From an uncultured Opitutaceae bacterium (GTDB taxonomy: Bacteria > Verrucomicrobiota > Verrucomicrobiia > Opitutales > Opitutaceae), in the NCBI GenBank assembly GCA_951813085.1, contig OX638348.1, positions 2,861,627 through 2,925,626 on the forward strand: 64,000 nt of DNA, written 5' to 3'. The notes below the pieces were generated by a model. It searched no databases, was not told the origin of the DNA, and worked only from the letters and a program-made list of their open reading frames with translations. Of the stretch, positions 19,199 to 27,767 are shown in pieces. A program made the translations under genes and the position numbers. Each line of letters starts with the position of its first letter. The stretch's first letter is position 1.

Positions 19199-20695
19199 AT
19201 GAGCGCGCCATCCGTTGCACACCATCCTTGCCCATTCTTCATGAACGGAGAATGGACTGAACGAACCGACTTGCCCACCAGTCCGGTTCACAATCCGTCT
19301 ACCGGCGACGTTATTGCGGAGTCCCCGCTGGCGGATCCAACCACCGTCAACGAAGCCGTCCAAGCTGCTGCTGACGCCTTTCCCGCATGGTGGGAAACGC
19401 CTGCTGTGAAACGGGCCCGCGTCATGTTCAAGTACCGCGCCCTGATCGAGCAGGAATTCGATTCTATCTGCGCGACCATCAGCCTCGAGCATGGCAAGAC
19501 CCTCGCTGAGTCGCGGGGAGAGCTCCAGCGCGGATTGGAGTGCGTCGAGTACGCCTGCGGCATCCCGGAGCTTTTCAAAGGCGAGTACCTGGAGAATATC
19601 GCCCGAGGGATCGACTGCGAAGTCATTCGCCAGCCCCTTGGCGTATGCGTCGGCATCACGCCATTCAACTTCCCCGCCATGATCGCCATGTGGATGTTCC
19701 CTCTGGCCATCTCGTCAGGCAATACCTTCATCTTCAAGCCAAGCGAGAAGGTACCGCTCACGGCGATTCGCCTCGTACAGCTACTCGAGAAAGCAGGGCT
19801 TCCCAAAGGAGTTCTCAATCTTGTGCATGGGGGTAAGGACTGCGTGGATACGCTTCTTTCTCATCCTGACGTTCGAGCCATTTCGTTTGTAGGCTCTACC
19901 CCTGTCGCCAAGTACATTTACGAAACCGGCACCAAGAACGGCAAGCGCGTCCAATCCAATGGCGGCGCCAAGAATCACGTCATTATCATGCCGGACGCGG
20001 ACGTAAAAACTTCCGTCGACGGCATTATGGGAGGCGCCTTTGGCTGCGCAGGCGAGCGGTGCATGGCGATTGCCAATGCCGTTTGCGTCGGCAACGCGTC
20101 CAAAACGGTTCTCCCGGAATTGGCGGAAGCTGCCCGCAATTTAAAAGTCGGGCCTACCGATCGCGATCCGCAGCCCCAGATGGGTGCGGTGATTACGAGC
20201 CAGCACCGTGACCGGGTTGCAGAGATTGTCACTGAAGGCGCCGACCAAGGAGGAAAGATTCTCAGCGACGGCCGCCGCGCCGAAGTCCCAGAAGCTCCCA
20301 ACGGCTTCTATCTGGGAGCCACTGTAATCGATGAAGTCGATCCGCAATCCACTTTGGCAGAAACCGAGATATTCGGCCCCGTCTTAAGCGTGCTCCGAGC
20401 CAGCGATCTTGACGAAGCCCTCGCGTTGGCGAATGCGTCCGCCTTCGGTAACGGCACCGCTATTTTCACGACATCGGGAAGCGCTGCCCGCGAATTCAAG
20501 CATCGCGTGCAAGCGGGAATGGTTGGAATCAACGTGGGGGTTCCCGCGCCCATGGCCATGTTCCCCTTTAGCGGTTGGAACGAATCATTCTTCGGCGATC
20601 TACATGTCCAAGGCCGTGACGGGGTACGGTTCTATACGCGGGAAAAGACGGTCACTTCGCGCTGGTTTGGCGAGTCGGACGTCTGGAGGAAATAA
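19199..20695 (+). CDS. iolA: Methylmalonate/malonate semialdehyde dehydrogenase (acylating)
   Basis: CoA-acylating aldehyde dehydrogenase (MmsA/IolA) that turns malonate semialdehyde, the last inositol product, into acetyl-CoA. Length 498 residues. The ITPFNFPAMIAMWMFPLA block near residue 155 and the catalytic cysteine in GCAGERCMAI near residue 287 are clear, as is PFSGWNESFFGDLHVQG at the end. It begins 29 bases after the transaldolase-like gene and is followed by an SDR gene after 8 bases. Confidence 0.95.
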   Translation: MSAPSVAHHPCPFFMNGEWTERTDLPTSPVHNPSTGDVIAESPLADPTTVNEAVQAAADAFPAWWETPAVKRARVMFKYRALIEQEFDSICATISLEHGKTLAESRGELQRGLECVEYACGIPELFKGEYLENIARGIDCEVIRQPLGVCVGITPFNFPAMIAMWMFPLAISSGNTFIFKPSEKVPLTAIRLVQLLEKAGLPKGVLNLVHGGKDCVDTLLSHPDVRAISFVGSTPVAKYIYETGTKNGKRVQSNGGAKNHVIIMPDADVKTSVDGIMGGAFGCAGERCMAIANAVCVGNASKTVLPELAEAARNLKVGPTDRDPQPQMGAVITSQHRDRVAEIVTEGADQGGKILSDGRRAEVPEAPNGFYLGATVIDEVDPQSTLAETEIFGPVLSVLRASDLDEALALANASAFGNGTAIFTTSGSAAREFKHRVQAGMVGINVGVPAPMAMFPFSGWNESFFGDLHVQGRDGVRFYTREKTVTSRWFGESDVWRK

Positions 20696-20703
20696 CAGTT
20701 CCT

Positions 20704-21540
20704 ATGGCATTCAACGAACTAAAGGGTAAAACCGTAGCGATAACGGGCGGAGGCGGCGCGATCGGAACAGCGCTGGCCCACGGCTTGGCAGAGCATGGGC
20801 TAACCGTAGCGATCCTCGACGTTAGTCTAGAATCCGCTCAAGCCCTATCGAATGCCCTCTCCGAGCGCCATGGAATCGAGAGCCACGCCATTGGATGCAA
20901 CGTACTTGACCGAGCCTCTACAGAAAATGCTCGCGACACGCTCGTCCAGAAATGCGGCGGGATCGACTTCCTCATTAACGGGGCCGGCGGAAACAGCCCG
21001 AAAGCGTCGACCGATATCGAGCAGGTCGCCAAAGATACGCCCGACTTGGCCGGCTCCTTTTTCGAGATTCCGGAATCCCACTTTCGCGACACGCTCGACC
21101 TGAACTTGATGGGTACTGTATTGCCCACTCAAATACTCGGGGAGCTGATTTTGAAACGAGACCAGGGAGCGATTCTTAACATTTCGTCTATGAACGCCTA
21201 TCGACCTTTGACGAAGATACCCGCCTACTCTGCAGGGAAGTGCGCAGTAAGCAACTTCACGCAATGGCTCGCGGTTCACTTGGCGCAAACCAACGTTCGG
21301 GTAAACGCCATCGCTCCGGGCTTCTTTCTCACCGAGCAGCTCAAATTCCTCGCTTTCGATGAGGCAGGGGAACTTACTGATCGCTACAAGCGCGTATTAT
21401 CGATCACGCCAATGCATCGATTCGGCGAGCCTGCCGAGCTTGTGGGGCCCACGCTTTTTTTGCTGTCTTCCCTTTCGGGATTCGTGACCGGAATCACCCT
21501 TCCAGTAGATGGCGGGTTCAATGCCTCGAGCGGGGTGTAG
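20704..21540 (+). CDS. SDR oxidoreductase, mannonate/fructuronate reductase-like
   Basis: Short-chain dehydrogenase of 278 residues. The cofactor motif is TGGGGAIGTALA, then NGAGGNSPKAS, the catalytic Ser in NISSMNAY and the YSAGKCAV tyrosine/lysine pair. The extra loop after NGAGGN (residues 95-115) is typical of the SDR-type D-mannonate oxidoreductases. In this operon it could interconvert inositol isomers or keto-inositols, or process a side product; that role is inferred from position only. The start lies 8 bases after mmsA. Confidence 0.85.
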   Translation: MAFNELKGKTVAITGGGGAIGTALAHGLAEHGLTVAILDVSLESAQALSNALSERHGIESHAIGCNVLDRASTENARDTLVQKCGGIDFLINGAGGNSPKASTDIEQVAKDTPDLAGSFFEIPESHFRDTLDLNLMGTVLPTQILGELILKRDQGAILNISSMNAYRPLTKIPAYSAGKCAVSNFTQWLAVHLAQTNVRVNAIAPGFFLTEQLKFLAFDEAGELTDRYKRVLSITPMHRFGEPAELVGPTLFLLSSLSGFVTGITLPVDGGFNASSGV

Positions 21541-21564
21541 ATAAAATATTTCAATACAATCTAT

Positions 21565-22578
21565 ATGAATAGAAAACTGAATATAGGAGTGGTTGGACTA
21601 GGTCGCCTCGGCAGCCTCTATGCTAACTATTGCGCAAATCGCCTGCCCAACGCGAATCTCGTGGCAGTATCGGATGTACGCGAAGACATCGCCAAGCAAA
21701 TTGCGACCGAATACAGAGCGGACAAATGGTATCAAGATTACAATGACTTGATCGCGGACGAGACCGTGGAAGCCATCCTTATCGTAACTCCGACCAAGTT
21801 CCATACCGAGGTTGCCATTCACGCTGCCCGGGCGGGAAAGAAGATTTTCTGCGAGAAGCCACTCTCGTTGAGCATCGAAGAAAGCGTGAAAATCAAAGAC
21901 GTCGTCGCCGAAACCGGAGCCTTTTTCCAATTGGGCTTCATGCGACGTTTCGACAGCGGATACTCCGCCGCCAAGCAGCAGATCGAGTCCGGCGATATCG
22001 GCAATAGAGTCCAATTCAAGTCGACCTCCCGGGACCGTGAACGCCACGAACTCGACTATCTGAGACCTGAGAACAGCGGCGGGCTCTTCGTGGATATGGG
22101 AATACACGATTTCGATCTCGCGCGCTGGCTAATGGGCGAAGTCAAGAGCGTCTATTCCGTCGGGGGCGTACTCGCCTATCCCGAAATGAAGGACGTCGGA
22201 GATGTCGATAACGCGATCGTCAATATGTATTTCGAGGACGGTACGATCGGATCCGTTGATCTTTCGCGCAATGCGATTTATGGGTACGACATCAGCTCGG
22301 AAATTCTAGGAACCCAGGGAACCGTGCAAATTGGCTACTATCGGGAAACTCCTATTCAGGTAATGAAAGCCAACGCGATTTCACATGACGTCGTCCCAGG
22401 ATTCTACGAACGATTCGAGAAGGCGTATGTCGACCAGTTGCAAAACTTCGTGGACAATGTTCTCGAAGATCGCCCTCCTGCCATCACCGCTGATGACGGA
22501 ATCAAGGCCCTAGCCATCGCCCTAGCTGCCACTCGATCACTCCACGAAAACCGGCTCGTGGAATTGTCCGAGTTCTAG
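21565..22578 (+). CDS. iolG: Inositol 2-dehydrogenase IolG
   Basis: NAD-dependent first enzyme of inositol catabolism, oxidising myo-inositol to 2-keto-myo-inositol. A 337-residue Gfo/Idh/MocA protein with the N-terminal Rossmann motif GVVGLGRLGSLYA, the EKPLSLS lysine motif near residue 95, and the active-site stretch GGLFVDMGIHDFDLARWL near residue 172 with catalytic Asp and His. It is the last gene of the operon. No hairpin plus T-run was seen after it. Confidence 0.93.
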   Translation: MNRKLNIGVVGLGRLGSLYANYCANRLPNANLVAVSDVREDIAKQIATEYRADKWYQDYNDLIADETVEAILIVTPTKFHTEVAIHAARAGKKIFCEKPLSLSIEESVKIKDVVAETGAFFQLGFMRRFDSGYSAAKQQIESGDIGNRVQFKSTSRDRERHELDYLRPENSGGLFVDMGIHDFDLARWLMGEVKSVYSVGGVLAYPEMKDVGDVDNAIVNMYFEDGTIGSVDLSRNAIYGYDISSEILGTQGTVQIGYYRETPIQVMKANAISHDVVPGFYERFEKAYVDQLQNFVDNVLEDRPPAITADDGIKALAIALAATRSLHENRLVELSEF

Positions 22579-22612
22579 AGCGCTCCTCGATAGGTCCGTA
22601 GGCGTTAGACTA

Positions 22613-23305
22613 CTATAGATCCTCGATCCGCCGCGAAGGCGTACCCGTATTCCAACGGGGCTTCCAACCTGGCTTCTCGATCGTAGCGCGGAATATAACC
22701 GTGTTGTGGAGATCCAGGTCGCTGGTCCAGACAAATGAGGCCCCTTCGAAATCATAGTCGCGGAATACCTGCGGTGGACGAACGGTCGCTTCTTCGTAAA
22801 CAGTGACTGGCTCCCACTGGCTATCATCGAAATCCTGCCCGAACCAATCTTCGGGAATTGGCAGATGCGTTACCGGGGGATTTTGCCCTTCAATCGGACC
22901 GAAGAAATAGCACTTGGCTTTCCAACTGGCATTGCTGACAACATCTTCCCCGAGCTTCAGGATAAAGCCCCCGTCTCCAATATTCGTATTCTCGTATTCT
23001 CTTCCCGTAATCGCATCCGCGTAATCGCGAGCCATCACCGCAATGGTCATCGGATATTCCGGTAACACGTCTACGGATACAATGTTGTGAGGCATGAACT
23101 CGATCGAATCGGTCGCGACTAGCTTTCCATTGATGTAGATCTTGAACCAGTTGTCTGCATAGACATTTAAGGTTACGGTATCCCCCATATTCGGTTTCAA
23201 TATGTGGGCTGGCAATCGAGAGCGGCGTTGAGCGCTCAAGGATGACATAATAATCACGACTAGAAGGATTGCGGCAATTGGGGCAAGGCGGAGGGGCATT
23301 TTCAT
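22613..23305 (-). CDS. Secreted protein of unknown function
   Basis: 230 residues from the ATG that opens a clear signal peptide (MKMPLRLAPIAAILLVVIIMSSLSAQ). The mature part is rich in beta-strand patterns (VTLNVYADNWFKIYINGKLV near residue 50) like galactose-binding or carbohydrate-associated jelly-roll proteins. It ends FRATIEKPGWKPRWNTGTPSRRIEDL. No catalytic motif is recognised. It converges on iolG and is probably an exported binding protein; function is not assigned. Confidence 0.75.
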   Translation of the reverse strand: MKMPLRLAPIAAILLVVIIMSSLSAQRRSRLPAHILKPNMGDTVTLNVYADNWFKIYINGKLVATDSIEFMPHNIVSVDVLPEYPMTIAVMARDYADAITGREYENTNIGDGGFILKLGEDVVSNASWKAKCYFFGPIEGQNPPVTHLPIPEDWFGQDFDDSQWEPVTVYEEATVRPPQVFRDYDFEGASFVWTSDLDLHNTVIFRATIEKPGWKPRWNTGTPSRRIEDL

Positions 23306-23505
23306 CGGGCTATAGTTAGAGGTTACCAAATAGGACGCTAACCTTTCCCACTGAGCTACCAATACAATTTTCGCCCCTTTCTCAATCCGTCATCGGCTAG
23401 CATTTTACCAAGAAGATCCCTCCAAATGACTAGTTTTCTTGAATGATCCCTAATATCAGCGGGCAAAAATCCGATTTTTAGTGAACAACTCCCTGAAATT
23501 GACTC

Positions 23506-24048
23506 ATGAAACGCTCGCACCCATTCGCCATTATCGTCGCAGCCGCTCTCTGCTTCGTTTGCGAAAGCGCTCTGGCCAAGAAACTTATGTCAAAGCGAGG
23601 TGATTGGCTAGACGTGCAGACGAAGGGGATCGTTTTCGGAACCATAGCAGAGACCGGGGTCGCGAAGAGAGCCAACGTCACGTACTATATCCAGCGAATG
23701 GACGGGACCAAGAAACCTGAGAAGCTGGAATCGAAAAAAGGGCTTTTCGCCTACAATCTCTCGCCAGGCGCCTATGAGATCTATAGCTGGTCTCTTTCGA
23801 GCTCGAATATCGAGGAATCTCAAGATCGCTATCGATTCGAAGTGAGACCCGGTCATCTGACGTACATAGGTCGCATCGTCACCGATGTTCGCTACGAGCA
23901 AAGCTCAGACGGAAAGAAGCGATTGAAGAATTTGCCTTATGTGAGCGACCACTCAGCTTATGATGCGGCATTGTTCTCCGAAATCTATCCCATACTGGCA
24001 AGGTACGACGTGATTATGTCAGTCCGGAACAACTTCGCCTGGCGGTAG
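23506..24048 (+). CDS. Secreted hypothetical protein
   Basis: 180 residues with a signal peptide (HPFAIIVAAALCFVCESALA). The mature part alternates charged and aromatic residues in a beta-rich pattern (LSPGAYEIYSWSLSS, then RYRFEVRPGHLTYIGRI near residue 120), similar to small periplasmic or cell-surface beta-sandwich proteins that present a bound metabolite. No family is confidently recognised. The gene stands alone, with the dispersed repeat copy 3 just downstream. Confidence 0.7.
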   Translation: MKRSHPFAIIVAAALCFVCESALAKKLMSKRGDWLDVQTKGIVFGTIAETGVAKRANVTYYIQRMDGTKKPEKLESKKGLFAYNLSPGAYEIYSWSLSSSNIEESQDRYRFEVRPGHLTYIGRIVTDVRYEQSSDGKKRLKNLPYVSDHSAYDAALFSEIYPILARYDVIMSVRNNFAWR

Positions 24049-24074
24049 CGGGTAATCTAGTAGAGATTATAATT

Positions 24075-24167
24075 AACAGAATGCGCTGCGCTCGCATGAT
24101 GCCCTTTCAGGGCTACATGATGAGAATTGGAACTACTTATGGGGATCGCGCTTTCGAGATTTCTGTT
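24075..24167 (-). repeat. Dispersed palindromic repeat, copy 3 (inverted)
   Basis: Reads AACAGAATGCGCTGCGCTCG then CATGATGCCCTTTCAGGGCTACATGATGAGAA, split here as two motifs. This is the reverse complement of the right half of the other copies. The opposite end (GATCGCGCTTTCGAGAT, TTCTGTT) is degenerate. It is the only copy seen in the inverted orientation. Confidence 0.75.
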
Positions 24168-24210
24168 CAAGAATTACAGTAGCGGCTTCCTTCTCCTGAA
24201 AAGCCAATTC

Positions 24211-24969
24211 CTAGCTATGACGGTTTGCTGAATCGCCGCTACCCACGTATTTTAGCGCATTGGAGATAAGCTTTTTGTATGAAGGGTTTTGATACGCATT
24301 CTTGGTAAAACCAGGCATCACGTATACGATTTTCGAGTTTTCGTAGCTATGCGCCCAAGCGATTGTCTTCGAAAGATCAGGATGATCCGTACCCAGCAAA
24401 GGATGCACAGACGGGTCGATATAGATATTTCCATAGAATGCATCCGTCATCGTGAAATCCACAAGACCCTCCATCACTGGATGATCGGGGTCCAAGACCT
24501 TTAGGTCGACCGTGAGATCCGTGAAATAGGTTGAATGAAGCGCTGCGTTCTCCTCGAACTGCTTCAAGAACCACTTTCCTCCAACGAGATCATGATAGGC
24601 GTCCCATTCGGGTTGCGAAGAGAGCGTAAACTGGAGAAAGACCATCCCGACCCCACGCTTGGCTAGGTCAAGGTACTGCTTCCGATGGACCTCAGCGGTG
24701 GTATACTTTTTATTCTGGTTGAGGAACAGTATCGCGCTATATTCCTGATCAATTTCCTCCACGGTCATTTTCTCAAAATGGTCTGTGAGCACAAGATCAC
24801 AGCTCACACCCTTCAAGCTCAGACACATTTCCTCGAATTCTGGAGTATCATAATAGTGACCCCCGCGGACGACCAGAACCGGCAATGGAGATTCATTTAA
24901 AGGGCCGCAGGCCACAATCGAAAACAAGACCAAAGCTAATATCAAAATACTAGTAACGCGGTTCATCAT
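24211..24969 (-). CDS. ThuA-like lipoprotein
   Basis: 252-residue exported protein with a lipoprotein signal (lipobox SIVAC at about residue 21). The mature part has the ThuA (trehalose utilisation, class-I glutamine amidotransferase-like) pattern: PVLVVRGGHYYDTPEF, then YSAILFLNQN, GVGMVFLQFTLSSQPEWDAY, DPDHPVMEGL and KIVYVMPGFTKNAYQNPSYKKLISNALKYV. ThuA-like proteins are frequent in glycan loci of this phylum, but their reaction is not established. It ends near repeat copy 3. Confidence 0.85.
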   Translation of the reverse strand: MMNRVTSILILALVLFSIVACGPLNESPLPVLVVRGGHYYDTPEFEEMCLSLKGVSCDLVLTDHFEKMTVEEIDQEYSAILFLNQNKKYTTAEVHRKQYLDLAKRGVGMVFLQFTLSSQPEWDAYHDLVGGKWFLKQFEENAALHSTYFTDLTVDLKVLDPDHPVMEGLVDFTMTDAFYGNIYIDPSVHPLLGTDHPDLSKTIAWAHSYENSKIVYVMPGFTKNAYQNPSYKKLISNALKYVGSGDSANRHS

Positions 24970-25058
24970 CCCGTAGGCCCTACAATCATCTCAATGGGCC
25001 GCACCCGTCAAACGTCAAATTGCGAACTGCAATTCGCTTTCCACTACTCCTAATATCA

Positions 25059-25373
25059 ATGTCGTCTCCAATTGACAAATACGACTGCACTGATTGCGGC
25101 GCATGCTGCCAGTGCTTTCCCATATTCGCAAGCGAAGACGATGCAGCCAAGGAACCGAAGATCCAAGAGGAAGGCATTCGCGTGGACAACTTCCTGAGAA
25201 AATCGAACCTCGTCGCCTACAGAATCTATCCCCTTCCCTTCTTAGAGACCTGCGCGTTCTTGAAGGAAGACAAGCTATGCCGCATCTACGATACTCGACC
25301 AGAGGTCTGCCGCAAATTTCTGCCCGGAAGCGATCAATGCATAGAGGCCCGACGACGAAAGGGAATAGCGTGA
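25059..25373 (+). CDS. YkgJ-type cysteine cluster protein
   Basis: 104 residues starting at the ATG of MSSPIDKYDCTDCGACC. The cluster C-x2-C-x2-CC-x-C near residues 10-18 and the later C-A-F and CRIYDTRPEVCRKF cysteines form the YkgJ-type zinc- or iron-chelating fold. Proteins of this family may protect or bind metal; the role here is unknown. The gene is divergent from the ThuA-like lipoprotein. Confidence 0.82.
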   Translation: MSSPIDKYDCTDCGACCQCFPIFASEDDAAKEPKIQEEGIRVDNFLRKSNLVAYRIYPLPFLETCAFLKEDKLCRIYDTRPEVCRKFLPGSDQCIEARRRKGIA

Positions 25374-25495
25374 CATCAAAGGAATCAGGCTCAGATTACT
25401 CATCTACCGGAACTTGATGTATGAGGTTTGACCCGATATCCGCGTTATCCTATTAACAATTCTAAAGCCCAACTCATTCAAACCTCCTCTGGACA

Positions 25496-26299
25496 ATGAG
25501 CGATTTAGACAAGCACACTGACAATTCCCTTCAAATTGAAAAGCAAAAGACCCTGCGGCTTCTCATGATTCTTGGATCGGGCCTGATTGTCGCTGGGGTC
25601 GCGCTATTTATTCTATTTCAAAGCACGAGCGGAGGAGGAAGCGGCAAAGTGGACATCGACCTGACTTCGGGCAAGGTCAGCTTGAGTCTAGAAAAGCCGA
25701 TTGTCGATCAGGTCAAATTGAATACTTCTTCTGCCTCATCAGGAGGCAATACCGTTCAATTTACAGAAGGAAAGATCCAAAGCGCGGATACAATTCGGGA
25801 GATAGAATCGATCGCTGCCCGCACCAGTCCTACGAGTTTCTCCGGTCAAAACTACATCAATAACGAAGCGGGATTTCTATTCTCTGTTCTGAATCCAATC
25901 AATTGGCAGGTGCAATATGACTCAAATGGGCTCTACAATCCAGCGATGAGCCTACTTCGAGTCTACAATGCGGAAGGATCCCATCTCAATGTGAACTTTT
26001 CAAATACGAGCGGTGGCCTGAATATCCAGCAATTTGTGGATATGAATATTCAAGCATCCTTTCAAAGCGGCATTCTTATGCAGATGCCAGAAATCACATA
26101 CGACTACGCATCGCAAACTGCCTTCGCAATCGTGACCAACCCGATGACGCAGGGACAATCCTACATGAAGTTCATAATCGATCAAAAAGGGGATCGAGCT
26201 GTAGTCGCTTCAGCTAACTACAACAATATGCTTTCCAGTCCTGGCGCGATCCAGGAACTGACCAATATGATCGCCACACTGACTCTCATTGATCGCTGA
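25496..26299 (+). CDS. Membrane-anchored hypothetical protein
   Basis: 267 residues with a single membrane anchor (about residues 22-43, LRLLMILGSGLIVAGVALFI). A glycine/serine-rich linker follows, then an extracytoplasmic domain with the pattern NEAGFLFSVLNPINWQVQYD near residue 127 and a C-terminal helix pair. The layout resembles PsbP-like or lipoprotein-like periplasmic domains, but no family is confidently recognised. It stands alone. Confidence 0.7.
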   Translation: MSDLDKHTDNSLQIEKQKTLRLLMILGSGLIVAGVALFILFQSTSGGGSGKVDIDLTSGKVSLSLEKPIVDQVKLNTSSASSGGNTVQFTEGKIQSADTIREIESIAARTSPTSFSGQNYINNEAGFLFSVLNPINWQVQYDSNGLYNPAMSLLRVYNAEGSHLNVNFSNTSGGLNIQQFVDMNIQASFQSGILMQMPEITYDYASQTAFAIVTNPMTQGQSYMKFIIDQKGDRAVVASANYNNMLSSPGAIQELTNMIATLTLIDR

Positions 26300-26343
26300 G
26301 TAGATTCAGAGCTCCGTTCTACCTCTCACCCTATAAACCGCCA

Positions 26344-27750
26344 ATGGAGACATATTGTTCTTCAACATTTCAAATCCTATGCATTCGCGCCCTTTTGGTA
26401 GCAGGCGCTCTAAGCGCGACAGCGGCAGCTACAAAACCTAATTCAATCGAAGCGGTTCCCTTCGCCGACGACGGGAAGATCAAGATGTTCTACGATAGCC
26501 GGCAACGACCGCAGTCCGTCTTGCTCCACGATCATCTCTACATTGTCTACAATGGCAATGCTACGCCCAGCAAGAATGGGAACGGCAGCGCGTTTCCCAT
26601 GCTAACGGTCTATGACCCTGAAGGGCGATCGTTCACCGAGCCAACGCGTTTGGGTCCGAGCAGTACGGATCACCACGATAGTCCAGTCATTTGGGCGGAT
26701 GAAGAGAACCACCTTCACCTACTTTACGGCTGCCATAAATCGCCCGGTGCGCATCTCGTTTCCAAAGGTCCTGTTCGTCCCGGACAGACCCAAATCGAAT
26801 GGACAGAGTCTGGAGAGATCGCTTCGATGCTGTCCTATCCCACTGTATCCAGAATCTACGATAATCAGGAACTCGTCTACTACCGTACCGAAGGACACAA
26901 CAGCTCCTGGACCTATCGCGTCAGCGCGGACAATGGAAAGTCCTGGCAGGGACCTAAGGTAGACATTACCGACTTGGATCGGCTTGGTTTTCCAGAGTGG
27001 TCTTCCTACCAAGCAAAACTCGCTAGCCGTGACGGAAAATTTCTTCATGTCGTATACACGGACTACGACGACGTGAAGTCGAACGATCCCAAAAGGCTAT
27101 TCAACCCACGCTACGGCCAGCCCGTAGGGAACAACTGGAAATACAACCTCTCCTACCTCAAGATCGACCTAGAATCGCAGGCAGCGCTCAATGCCGACGG
27201 CGTAGAGCTCCACCTACCTATCGATCTGGAGCAGTCCAGGACGTATTGCCAAATCTGGGACACTGCTTGGCGGGGCGCAGGTGTTCCACCCGCCATTTCA
27301 TTGGATGAGGCAGGAGAACCGACCTTTCTGCATGTCCTCTCCGAAGGCGACCTTATGACCCATCGCTACTACTATGTCCGACGAGAAAAAGGCCAATGGG
27401 TTCAAACTCCCATCTGCAACTCGAACCATCAGTGGAATAGCGGTTACTTGTCTCGCGATGAGGATGGCGATCTGCACGCCTATGTAATCGTCGGAAACTA
27501 CCTGGAAGGAGGCTACATGGACAAGCATGGAGGCGGCCGAATAGAGGATTGGGTCTCTTCAGGCAATGGGTATCATTGGGAAAAGCATCGCGATCTTACT
27601 CCGGATTCGAAACGGTATCCGAATTGGCGCTTCAACAACGTGCAACCCGCGCTTCACCCAGATGGGTCCGCCGTCGAAGGCATGCTCTTCTTTTATGGGT
27701 GGGGAGATCCCGATGCGCCGCAAGCGACAGCCTTTCTACTCCACGAATAA
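26344..27750 (+). CDS. BNR repeat-containing exported protein
   Basis: 468 residues with a signal peptide (LLVAGALSATAAA). The sequence has propeller-like repeats (GNGSAFPMLTVYDPEG, SYPTVSRIYDNQELVYYRTE) typical of the BNR-type family common in polysaccharide-utilisation loci, where it is thought to bind or cleave glycans. It is followed 17 bases later by a sulfatase, so the two probably form an operon acting on a sulfated glycan. The activity is unproven. Confidence 0.82.
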   Translation: METYCSSTFQILCIRALLVAGALSATAAATKPNSIEAVPFADDGKIKMFYDSRQRPQSVLLHDHLYIVYNGNATPSKNGNGSAFPMLTVYDPEGRSFTEPTRLGPSSTDHHDSPVIWADEENHLHLLYGCHKSPGAHLVSKGPVRPGQTQIEWTESGEIASMLSYPTVSRIYDNQELVYYRTEGHNSSWTYRVSADNGKSWQGPKVDITDLDRLGFPEWSSYQAKLASRDGKFLHVVYTDYDDVKSNDPKRLFNPRYGQPVGNNWKYNLSYLKIDLESQAALNADGVELHLPIDLEQSRTYCQIWDTAWRGAGVPPAISLDEAGEPTFLHVLSEGDLMTHRYYYVRREKGQWVQTPICNSNHQWNSGYLSRDEDGDLHAYVIVGNYLEGGYMDKHGGGRIEDWVSSGNGYHWEKHRDLTPDSKRYPNWRFNNVQPALHPDGSAVEGMLFFYGWGDPDAPQATAFLLHE

Positions 27751-27767
27751 TTTTCGTTGTTTCCGAA

